Positions 17,801 through 26,891 of a stretch of 64,000 bases of DNA are shown here, piece after piece. How positions within the stretch are numbered: position 1 is the stretch's first letter; each line of letters begins with the position of its first letter. A program made the position numbers and the translations under genes. Under the pieces are notes generated by a model. The model did no database searches. It had not been told where the DNA came from and saw nothing but the letters and a program-made list of their open reading frames with translations. This DNA is from Streptomyces spinosisporus (lineage in GTDB: Bacteria; Actinomycetota; Actinomycetes; Streptomycetales; Streptomycetaceae), in contig NZ_JALDAX010000001.1 in assembly GCF_022698145.1 (NCBI RefSeq), forward strand, positions 310,001 through 374,000, given 5' to 3'.

Positions 17801-20800
17801 GCCGTCGGCATGGCTGTCCGGCAGCCCGCCGAAGTCCTCCACGACGGCCTTCCAGTCGCCGCGCGCGGAGGCGGCCCTGCCCTGCGCGTACAGCCGCAGC
17901 GGCGCGGGCGGCTCCGGGAAGTCATGGATGCGGTCGGGGACTTCGGCGAAGTGCTCGCGGGCCGCGTCCCACTCCGCGCACAGCGCCGAGGCCCGACCCA
18001 GCGCGTAGTGCCGCCGGGCGGGGGCGTCGGGGTGCAGCGCCTCGGCGTACGCCCCGGCCGCCGCCTCCCAGTCCCCGGCCGCCTCCGCGACCCGCCCCTC
18101 GGCGAACCGCCGCTGCGCCGACGTGTCCTCGTACGCGTCCGGCAGCATCCGCAGACACTCCAGCGCCTGCCCCCAGTCACCCGACTCCGCGGCGACACCG
18201 GCACGCTCACGCACCCGCTCCCGCAACTCGGGGATCCAGGCGCCGGGGTCGGGCAGAGCGTCCGCCAACAGCAGGCAGCCATTGGCGCCTTGAGGCACCG
18301 CACCGGCGTCGGGCTGGTGACCGGTGACTTCCGCACCGCCTGCCGCCGGTACGGTGCCGTCGGCTTTGGCGGGCAGTCCGGCTGGCGTCGGCAGGGTCCC
18401 GTTGGTCTCGGCGGGCAGTCCGGTCGCCGTCGGTAGGGTCCCGTTGGTCTCGGCGGGCAGTGCGACCGCTGTCGGTACGGTCTCTCCGGCTTCGGCGTGC
18501 AGTCCGGTCGCCGTCGGTAGGGTCCCGTCGGTGCCCGCGGGCAGTCCGGTCGCCGTCGGCAAGGTCCCTTCGACCTCTGCGCGCAGTCCCGCCGCCGTCT
18601 CCATCGCGGCCAGTGCCTCCGGCCAGGCGCCGTCCTTGACGGCCGCGCGGCCCCGGGCGTGGTGAGCCCGCAGGGCGGCGTCGGTGAAGCCGTCGGCCGC
18701 CGTGAACGCCTCGGTCGCCTCCTCCCACCGCTCCTGCTCCTCCGCCACGCGCGCGGAGGCGTAGGCGAGCCAGGAGGTGAGTGCGAGGGAGGGGAGCCGG
18801 GTGCGCGCGTGCCCGTTCGCGCTGCCGTTCGGCGTCCCGTCCTGTACGCCCACGGCCGCTCCGTCGGCGTCCGTGCGCCGGCCCGCCGCCTCCTCGAACG
18901 CGTCGCGCGCAGCGCTCCAGTCCCCGGCCGAGGCGGCCTGTCGGCCCCGGGCGTGGGCCGCGCGGGCCGTCGCGTCGCGCAGGTGCGGGCAGCGCGCGTA
19001 GGCGTCCGCGGCGGCGGCCCAGTCCCCGGCCTGCTCGGCCGTACGGCCGAGCACATAGGCCCGTCCGGCCAGCGCCGGGCCGTGGTCGGAGCGCAGACCC
19101 AGAGCCCGGTCGTAGGCGGCGGCAGCGGCCACCCAGTCATCCGCGGCGCAGGCCGCGTCCGCCTGGGCGCAGGCCTCCCGCACCGTCTGTTCCTCCACGG
19201 CGGTGTCGCGCAGCCGCCGCGCGTCACCGAACCCGGCGGGCCGCTCGGCGAGCACCTCCTCGCACAGCGCGAGCACACCGGCCCAGTCCGCCTCCCGCGC
19301 CGCCGCGTGCGCCTGCTCCAGCAGCGCGGAGAGCCGGGTGAGGTCCTGCACCTCCCTGTCCAGGACGGGCAGCCAGGCCTGCTCGCCGTGCGGCAGCGCG
19401 ACCCGCACCCCGGGCAGCGCCCGGTGCGCCGCCGTCGCGTCCTCCGCGGCGAGCAGCTCGCAGAGCTTCTGCACCTTCGCCCAGGCCAGCTCGTACGCGG
19501 CCTCCTCCCGCAGCAGCTCCTGCTCCCGGCGGAAGCGCTGCACATCGGTGGCGAGGATGCTGCGCACCTGCTCCCAGTCGCGGTACAGCCGCTGGAAGCG
19601 GGCCGCCTCGATCAGCTGGGCCGAATTCACGTCCCCGATGGGGTTGTTGAACGCCTTCAGCGCCTCGGCGCCCTGGCGCAGGGGATCCTGCGCCGCATGC
19701 CCGTCCTCACGCACCTCGCGCGCCTTGAACAACCAGCCGTGCCGGCACTCCTCGTGCAGGAACAGCGCCGGGGTCGCCCACTCGGTGGCCGTGTGCCCGG
19801 ACTGGTAGGAGATGCTGCGGCGGGCGTAGGCCATCGCCTCGTCGATCGTCTGGTTGGCCGCGATCTTCTTCAGCAGCGCGGGCCCGAACAGCCCCGCCGA
19901 ACGGTCGCTCACCCGGCCGTGCATGGCCACCACGGCCGGCACACCGCCGCCGATCAGCGCCTGGGCGAGCCCGGAGAACGGCTCCGTGTGCGAACAGTCC
20001 GCCCCCGAGCAGAGGTTGAGCACCGCGAGCCGCAGCCGGGGTGCCCGCAGCAGCGTGCCGCTGAGCAGATCGGCGGGTACCGGGTCGGTGCCGCCGCCGG
20101 ACGTCTCGAGGTGCACCATGCCCTTGCCGCGCCCGGTGTCGTACGAACCGTGGGCGATCAGCAGCACGGCCGTGGGCAGGTCCGAGCGCTCGCCCAGCGC
20201 GGTCTCCAGCCGCTCGCGGGTGGCCGGCCGTACGAGCGTCGTCTCGACGGCGACCTGCGGCAACTCCCGCAGCAGTGACGCGACTTCGTCCTGACCCACC
20301 GGGAGTGCCGCGCCCTCGGGCGAGGCGTGCACGACCAGCAGCCGGATCTTGCTCGGGGCGTCCTCCGGTTCGGGCAGCCGTCTGCCGATCGGGCCGCCAG
20401 GCAGCGACCGCACCAGCGACAGGCTGTCGTGCAGCGCCGGCGTCTGACCCGGTTCGGCGGCGGGCGCGCACAGCGCCTCCAGCGGCAGCGAGCGCAGGTC
20501 GGGCGGCAGGTCGAAGCGCAGTCGCAGTCCGCGCGCGGGCTGCATGCCCCGCACCAGCTCGTGCGCCGCACGCATACACTCCGCGGCCCGTCGGCCCAGC
20601 AGCAGTCCGAAGACGTCCCGGCCCAGGTCACGCAGCCGGGCGGCGGGATCCTGGTCGCCGAGCGGTGCGTAGCCGAGCTCGGCCTCGATCAGCTGCTCCA
20701 TGCGCTCGCGGTACGCCTCGGGCCGGGCGCCCACCGTCAGTACGTCCGCGGCAGCGCCCGCACCGCTCACCGTCAGCACATGCCGGTGCGCGCCGACCCG

Positions 20801-20836
20801 GCGCACCCGGAAGCGCAGCTCCTCGTACTCCATCAC
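14873..20836 (-). CDS. Giant CHAT-protease / TPR protein
   Basis: 1987 aa from the GTG at 20836 (GGGGGAC 8 bp upstream); an adjacent ATG at 20833 is equally possible. The N-terminal ~375 residues are a CHAT (caspase-like) domain with catalytic His229 in LLIAHGSYD and Cys276 in LNLCSGADC, plus the typical GGVPAVVAMHG segment. A very long helical-repeat array follows (many copies of the form W..A...Y.....D), interrupted by a 14-residue tandem repeat (encoded at 18371-18594). A J-like segment (16724-16909) and a C-terminal module shared with the neighbouring TPR protein complete it. CHAT proteases fused to TPRs act as triggered effectors in bacterial conflict systems. Substrate unknown. Confidence 0.85.
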   Translation of the reverse strand: MMEYEELRFRVRRVGAHRHVLTVSGAGAAADVLTVGARPEAYRERMEQLIEAELGYAPLGDQDPAARLRDLGRDVFGLLLGRRAAECMRAAHELVRGMQPARGLRLRFDLPPDLRSLPLEALCAPAAEPGQTPALHDSLSLVRSLPGGPIGRRLPEPEDAPSKIRLLVVHASPEGAALPVGQDEVASLLRELPQVAVETTLVRPATRERLETALGERSDLPTAVLLIAHGSYDTGRGKGMVHLETSGGGTDPVPADLLSGTLLRAPRLRLAVLNLCSGADCSHTEPFSGLAQALIGGGVPAVVAMHGRVSDRSAGLFGPALLKKIAANQTIDEAMAYARRSISYQSGHTATEWATPALFLHEECRHGWLFKAREVREDGHAAQDPLRQGAEALKAFNNPIGDVNSAQLIEAARFQRLYRDWEQVRSILATDVQRFRREQELLREEAAYELAWAKVQKLCELLAAEDATAAHRALPGVRVALPHGEQAWLPVLDREVQDLTRLSALLEQAHAAAREADWAGVLALCEEVLAERPAGFGDARRLRDTAVEEQTVREACAQADAACAADDWVAAAAAYDRALGLRSDHGPALAGRAYVLGRTAEQAGDWAAAADAYARCPHLRDATARAAHARGRQAASAGDWSAARDAFEEAAGRRTDADGAAVGVQDGTPNGSANGHARTRLPSLALTSWLAYASARVAEEQERWEEATEAFTAADGFTDAALRAHHARGRAAVKDGAWPEALAAMETAAGLRAEVEGTLPTATGLPAGTDGTLPTATGLHAEAGETVPTAVALPAETNGTLPTATGLPAETNGTLPTPAGLPAKADGTVPAAGGAEVTGHQPDAGAVPQGANGCLLLADALPDPGAWIPELRERVRERAGVAAESGDWGQALECLRMLPDAYEDTSAQRRFAEGRVAEAAGDWEAAAGAYAEALHPDAPARRHYALGRASALCAEWDAAREHFAEVPDRIHDFPEPPAPLRLYAQGRAASARGDWKAVVEDFGGLPDSHADGDVGHRRRYARARIAEQQEEARADTWISVLRHLDDVPDGALDGAVGLLRRKAAGLHALGLADLERARDLFEPFAAEDEEFALLHGYVRARLHERDEAWQEALAAYRALPGDHADVAPRTRYAEARVAEAVAESAEQWGAVQEAYAELADAFAEDGGFADAAVRAQYARARHAEAVSDWEEACRSADALRAHADAPLIAAYARGRLTEGRRDWHRAVDAFRASGPYRDAEARLAHAEGRLLEEQGRFAAAAEAYERAGDGHEGARAQAVRLRGVLRLPWVDGAIGEPLVADPFALRDRTFPYLALRDAGVGPGSSMDAVNEVSFTLMEREEMSWSWPERVAWDRLRVAARRLELDAQLYRWHAPAAVREAVAHLAPDDGPDPLEALCERFPKDAPLLLLLARGRDAAVAAWEERLATAPGDMAVVHGLAVARLWQARELEHSGAWEHAVRAWAEALAYWAALLSDEGYWDGWRTERAACYQRTVSLDDLARLRRDLSLHLSDGLAAGEETHTDQGRPEQAAEYRRLTALFEAELGGARVLKEVGGLPTVPGTALALACGPAYLHMLHLEVPLAERTAELSAAAQQGHDPGEFTVRKLRWAFSALSGAYALAEAHRFDEAIEAMPALPALTELPEDCADRDADTHPRDCGHCQDFVRRGPAYLRLPRRHARFAQDGAALAVHARLSLAQAALTSGSGALDRAVEHWRQAVTAAASGGMQSRITGAVVQMVLGRVEALIDAPAEQRDASLDAAVALIEQVKPVLQPLAKDLAAQLDAQLSLLLSMRGVWRASSRVRYDLPLDLPAAEADLRRALRLNPESGHARGNLVRALVYTLDERTADPVERLGLLAEAIGLLHTGLRQQLLHDYRETLAETLNVLERLVSTRIGIDGLAELMREMSQEQPENENDLAALAESLVERARQVLERDEDVALAVYLLIRAARTDPDSERVRGVLLDAVHRWRDVLRGSGGSGQEEGDA
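18371..18594. repeat. 42-bp tandem repeat in the CHAT gene
   Basis: Unit starts recur every 42 bp at 18371, 18413, 18455, 18497, 18539 and 18581, about 5.3 copies with some divergence. Each unit encodes about 14 residues of the form GTLPTATGLPAETN. It is in frame and probably forms a flexible linker within the TPR array. Confidence 0.88.
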
Positions 20837-23800
20837 TACGGCAGTCCCCCGATCCGCCCCTGCTCCAACTCCGAGTGAACCAGGGCGAGATCGGCTTCCA
20901 CCAGATCTCGTAGCTGAGAGAGCTCAGGATCCCCGGGAAAGTGCTGCAGTGCCGCGGTGACCCGGTCCAGCGCCTCCTGCAGTCTGCTCCTGCAGCCCAC
21001 GAGACTTCCCGACCACCGCATGCGTGCCCCGAGGATGCGCAGGACGACCCCCAGGTTGGTCTGGGCCCGGTGCAGATGGGGGTTGATCTCGACGGCGCGG
21101 CGCAGATCGGCGGCCGGGCCCTCCAGCCGGTCCATGTCACGGTTGGCCTGTGCGATGCCGCGGTCGGTCAACACCCGCGCCAACTGCCCCTTCAGACGCT
21201 CGTGCTGGCCCTCGCCGAGCAGGGCGTACGCCGCCTCCAGGGTCGAGCCGGCGGCGTCGATGTCTCCGGCCCGGTGCAGCGCCTTGGCCGCGGCGAGCGC
21301 CGTGTCGGCCACGATCGCCTCGACCTCCGGACCCTGCCCGATGGCCCGGGCGTGCGTCAGCGCGCGCTGCCAACTCGTCGCGGCCCTGCGGACATCGGGC
21401 CCTGCGGGGCTCAGCGCGGCGCGGCCCTGGGCCAGGCGCGCCGCCAACGCGAGCGAGCGTCCGTCCCGCATCAGCAGGATGTGCTTGGCGGCCTGGCCCG
21501 CGTAGGCGGGGTTGCGCGTGTCGAAGCGGGTGCAGTCGGGGTCGCACACGGCACCGCGCTCCGCCCGCGGCGCCGCGGCCTGCCCGTTGTTCGCCGCGGC
21601 CCCGCCCGCCCGCTCCCCGCTGCCGCGCCCCGAGGACGTCGCGGCACAGGTCCGCCTGCCCTCGTCCCCGCTGCCGCCGCGGGCGCGGCAACTCGGGCAG
21701 CGCAGCCCCGACAGCGCGGCCAGCGCCTCCGCGGGACGGTCGAGTCGCAGCAGGGCCTGCGCGAAGCCGAGGTGGGAGAAGGCCTGGCGCAGGGCCGGTG
21801 CGGCATCCCCCGCCGCGGAGACGAACGCCCCCAACTCCGCCTCCCTGCCCAGCTCCGCGATCCGCAACGGCCCGCACACCAAGGGCGCCGAACCGGTCGC
21901 CAACGGCAACCCACCCGCCTCCGCGAGCAACCGCGCCGCCTCGGTCTCACGGCCCAGCAACACCTCGGGCGCGACCCGGCCACCGGCATCCCCCTCAGGC
22001 ATGAGAGCTTCCAACGCCCCCTGCAGATCCGCACGAAGCGCACCAATCTCCTCGTCCCCCACCACCACCCCGTACCGCCCACCCGCCCCAACCCGCCACT
22101 GCTCCCAGAACACAGCGTCATGCAACAGCCCGGCCCATGAGGCGACAGCCCGGGACCAGGCTCCGAGGGGGTCGTCGTTGGGGGTGGCTGCGGGGGTTTT
22201 GGGATTGGGGTGGGGGCTGTGGGGTGGGGTGGTCGCGTCGGCGGAGGTGTGAGTTGGCCCGGTCGCGGGGTCTGCGGTGCGGGGTGACTGCGCCGCGCGG
22301 TGGACGGTGTGAGGTGGGTGAGTCGCGGTGTCGTAGGCGCGAGTTGGCCGGGTCGTGTCGTCGGCGGTGCGGGGTGGCTGCACCGTGCGGTGGGAGGCGC
22401 GGGACGGGTTGGTCGCGTCGGCGGAGGTGTGAGGTGACTCCGTCGCGCCACCGGAGGCGTCAGTTGGCCCAGCCGTGTGGCCGGCGGCGTGAGGTGATGC
22501 CGTCGTGCCACCGGAGGTGTGAGCTGGCCCGGTCGGGGTGTCGGTGGTGCGAGTTGACTCGGCCGCGTGGTCAGTGGCGCGAGGTGATTCTGTCGCCGCA
22601 CCGGAGGCGCGAGCTGGCCCGGCCGTGTAGTCAGCGGCGTGAGGTAGTGCCGTCGTGCCACCGGAGGTGTGAGCTGGCCCTGCCGCGGTGTCGGTGGCGC
22701 CAGTTGGCCCAGTCGTGTGGTCAGCAGCGCGAGGCGACTCCGCCGTCCCATCGGAGGTGCGAGTCGGCCCTGCCGCGGTGTCGGTAGCGCGAGTTGGCTC
22801 GGCCGTATGGTCGGCGGCCTGAGGTGACTCCGCCACCGCACCGGAGGTGTGCGTCGGCCCGGCCGCGTGGTCAGCGGTGTGAGGTGATGTCGACGGAGCG
22901 TCGGGGGTGCGAGGTGGTTTTGTCCCGTCCGCGGCGGTGTCCGTGCCCTCCGTGGGGGTGAGCGCGTGCCACGTCATTACTGCGAGGGTGTGGGCCAGGT
23001 GGCGGTCGGTGGGGGTGGAGCGTGTGGCGTCGGTGATCACTGCGATGCCGTCCTCGCGACGGCCGCTCAGGCAGAGGGCGACCGCGTGGGGAAGGGTGAA
23101 CTCGCGGTTGCCGGGGGCCAGTTGGCGGGCCCGGTCGAGCAGGGCCGCGGCCCGGTTCCAGTCGTCGGCCGCGCGCCGGCGCCCCTTCGGCCCGGTGGCA
23201 CCGGCGCGTTCCATGGCGGACCGAGCTGCCGTGCCGAGCCGCCGGGCGACGTCCGGTGCCGTGGCGCCCGACAGGGCTGCCAGCACCCAGCGGGCCTCCG
23301 CGTCGAGTGGGCCGATGCGCTCCGCGGAGCGTAAGTCGGCGAGCGCGTCGGTGGGCCGGCCGAGCCGTACGCGAACGTGGGCGCGCTGCACGAGGCTCGG
23401 CGCGTCACCGGGCCACCGCTCCACCACCTCGGTGAACCTCAGCTCGGCCAGCTCGTAGGCGTCCCGGTCCTGCGCTCCCCGGTGGGCGGCGGCGCAGCCC
23501 AGCCAGTACAGCGGCCCCCGATCCGCCGGCCGCAACCGCACCGCCCGCCTGAACTCCCTCTCGGCTCGGTCCGCATCCTCCATCCAGAGCGCCACCCGAC
23601 CCAGGCCGATGTGCGTTCGGGAGGCGAGGTGGGAGGGTGCGCCGTCTTCAGCTGCAGCTACGCCAGTTGCAGGTGCCGTACACCCGAGGCCCCCCTCTGC
23701 ACTGCCGTCCTCCAGCGGACCGACCTCCGCCAGCACCGCATGGAACGCCCGTGCCGCCGCCGTCAGATCTCCCGCGGCCAGAAGGGCTTCCCCTTGCTCG

Positions 23801-23871
23801 CAGTTGCGCAGGATCCGCCTCGGCGCGGTGGGCCGCGCATCCGATGCGTGGTGCACGTCGTCGTACGCCAC
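20836..23871 (-). CDS. TPR protein with Thr-rich repeat linker and CHAT-protein-like C-terminal module
   Basis: 1011 aa; the GTG at 23871 is chosen because the upstream gene ends at 23886 and GAGG lies 11 bp before it. N-terminal TPRs (~20-310: ILRNCEQGEALLAAGDLTAAARAFHAVL, GRVALWMEDADRAEREF) lead to a ~220-residue low-complexity Thr/Ala/His repeat. The C-terminal ~390 residues match the C-terminal module of the CHAT protein (WAGLLHDAVFWEQWR against WAALLSDEGYWDGWR, and LRRAVEINPHLHRAQTNL against LRRALRLNPESGHARGNL), including Cys pairs. It may be a non-catalytic sensor or adaptor of the CHAT effector. Codon 180 is TTA. Its stop overlaps the CHAT start by 1 bp. Confidence 0.8.
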   Translation of the reverse strand: MAYDDVHHASDARPTAPRRILRNCEQGEALLAAGDLTAAARAFHAVLAEVGPLEDGSAEGGLGCTAPATGVAAAEDGAPSHLASRTHIGLGRVALWMEDADRAEREFRRAVRLRPADRGPLYWLGCAAAHRGAQDRDAYELAELRFTEVVERWPGDAPSLVQRAHVRVRLGRPTDALADLRSAERIGPLDAEARWVLAALSGATAPDVARRLGTAARSAMERAGATGPKGRRRAADDWNRAAALLDRARQLAPGNREFTLPHAVALCLSGRREDGIAVITDATRSTPTDRHLAHTLAVMTWHALTPTEGTDTAADGTKPPRTPDAPSTSPHTADHAAGPTHTSGAVAESPQAADHTAEPTRATDTAAGPTRTSDGTAESPRAADHTTGPTGATDTAAGPAHTSGGTTALPHAADYTAGPARASGAATESPRATDHAAESTRTTDTPTGPAHTSGGTTASPHAAGHTAGPTDASGGATESPHTSADATNPSRASHRTVQPPRTADDTTRPTRAYDTATHPPHTVHRAAQSPRTADPATGPTHTSADATTPPHSPHPNPKTPAATPNDDPLGAWSRAVASWAGLLHDAVFWEQWRVGAGGRYGVVVGDEEIGALRADLQGALEALMPEGDAGGRVAPEVLLGRETEAARLLAEAGGLPLATGSAPLVCGPLRIAELGREAELGAFVSAAGDAAPALRQAFSHLGFAQALLRLDRPAEALAALSGLRCPSCRARGGSGDEGRRTCAATSSGRGSGERAGGAAANNGQAAAPRAERGAVCDPDCTRFDTRNPAYAGQAAKHILLMRDGRSLALAARLAQGRAALSPAGPDVRRAATSWQRALTHARAIGQGPEVEAIVADTALAAAKALHRAGDIDAAGSTLEAAYALLGEGQHERLKGQLARVLTDRGIAQANRDMDRLEGPAADLRRAVEINPHLHRAQTNLGVVLRILGARMRWSGSLVGCRSRLQEALDRVTAALQHFPGDPELSQLRDLVEADLALVHSELEQGRIGGLP
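22230..22900. repeat. ~30-bp imperfect minisatellite encoding the Thr-rich linker
   Basis: About 22 degenerate copies of a ~30-bp unit, often paired into 60- to 90-bp higher-order units, encode variants of HTAGPTRASG and GTTESPRAAD. The frame is kept throughout and no spacer structure is present, so this is a protein repeat rather than a CRISPR array. Confidence 0.8.
23332..23334 (-). promoter_or_regulatory. TTA leucine codon (bldA-dependent) in the TPR gene
   Basis: TAA on the plus strand is codon 180 of the TPR protein (in ALADLRSAE), 537 bp from the GTG start and in frame. In Streptomyces TTA is read by the bldA tRNA, which is developmentally controlled. Confidence 0.85.
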
Positions 23872-23885
23872 TTCGCCGCCGCGCC

Positions 23886-24359
23886 TCAGCCCGCCGCCTC
23901 GTCCAGTTCGGAGCGCCACCTGCCGCGCGCGAGGTCGTAGTGCAGGGGCCCGACGCCGAACCCGCTCAGATCGAGTGCCGTGAGTTCCTCGTACGCACGC
24001 TGCGGCAGGTCCGCCTCCAGGACGATCCGCAGCCCGGTCCGCTCGTCCTGCAGCACCAGTGGCCGGGGCGCCGCGGCCGGTGCGGTCGCCCCGCGCCGGA
24101 CCAGACGTGCCACGAGATCCCGCAGTGCGCGGTAACCGTCCTTGACGGCCTCGCCGCCCAGCCCGCTGAGGAAGGCCTGCAGGGGCAGTGACACGAGCAC
24201 CAGCCACTGCAGGTCGGCCGGGCCGCGGTGGTCGAGCGTCCGCCGGACACGGACCGCGGGCGCACCCAGTTCCCCGAACCCGGCGGTCAGTTCCCGCTCC
24301 AGCTCCGCGGAGACGTCGTGGGTGAGCAGCAGCTCCGCGCGCAGCGGTGCCTCGGTCAT
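23886..24359 (-). CDS. Small protein of unknown function heading the chaperone/CHAT string
   Basis: 157 aa; ATG with GGGAGG about 9 bp upstream, so it is probably the first gene of the leftward transcription unit. It has an alpha/beta segment (LRAELLLTHDVS to VRVRRTLD), a hydrophobic helix (LQWLVLVSLPLQAFLSGLGG), then a second beta-rich half (RPLVLQDERTGLRIVLEADLP). This layout is loosely like the small effector-associated constant components found with conflict-system effectors, but I could not match a motif. There is no signal peptide. The following TPR gene begins 14 bp downstream. Confidence 0.65.
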   Translation of the reverse strand: MTEAPLRAELLLTHDVSAELERELTAGFGELGAPAVRVRRTLDHRGPADLQWLVLVSLPLQAFLSGLGGEAVKDGYRALRDLVARLVRRGATAPAAAPRPLVLQDERTGLRIVLEADLPQRAYEELTALDLSGFGVGPLHYDLARGRWRSELDEAAG

Positions 24360-24472
24360 GACGGCCTACCTCCCCCGGGCCGCAGGCGGCCGGTCGGCTT
24401 CCATGTGGCGATCGAGCCTAGGCCCCACAGATCGCCCTCCGCCACCTGAACGCCCTTGCCTTCACCCCTACT

Positions 24473-24486
24473 TGGCAGTACTGCCA
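24473..24486. promoter_or_regulatory. 14-bp perfect palindrome in the divergent promoter region
   Basis: TGGCAGTACTGCCA is fully self-complementary and lies in the 253-bp gap between the divergent chaperone/CHAT string and the geosmin synthase gene. It is a good candidate operator for a dimeric regulator; which gene it controls is unknown. Confidence 0.6.
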
Positions 24487-24603
24487 CAGACGTCCGGCTG
24501 CAGGCGGCGCCGGAGGCCGCCCACGCGCGCGTGCCGATCGGTGATTCACGCGATGGTGTGATCATGTCCGGCCCCGAGGATGCCGCCGCGAACCCCCGGG
24601 TAG

Positions 24604-26784
<2,181 letters not shown>

Positions 26785-26891
26785 TGGCTTGAATCCTTCA
26801 CCCTTTCGGGCGGAAGGGGGCATTCACGGAACTTCGGCGCAGTGCCAGGAGTCTGCCCAAGTGAAGGGAACGAACAACAGAACACACGGGG

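Noticed and set aside
13904..18436. Very long plus-strand open frame (1510 codons) opposite the Hsp70/GrpE/CHAT genes
   Set aside because: It lies antisense to genes with clear domains; it is an artefact of GC-rich third positions and has no recognisable motif.
22230..22900. Regularly repeated sequence that could look like a CRISPR array
   Set aside because: Units are contiguous, degenerate and in frame with the TPR gene; there are no unique spacers and no cas genes.
284..24359. Classical tellurite resistance (Ter) operon
   Set aside because: Only a TerY-P-like triad is present; no TerC, TerD or TerB genes are seen in the window.
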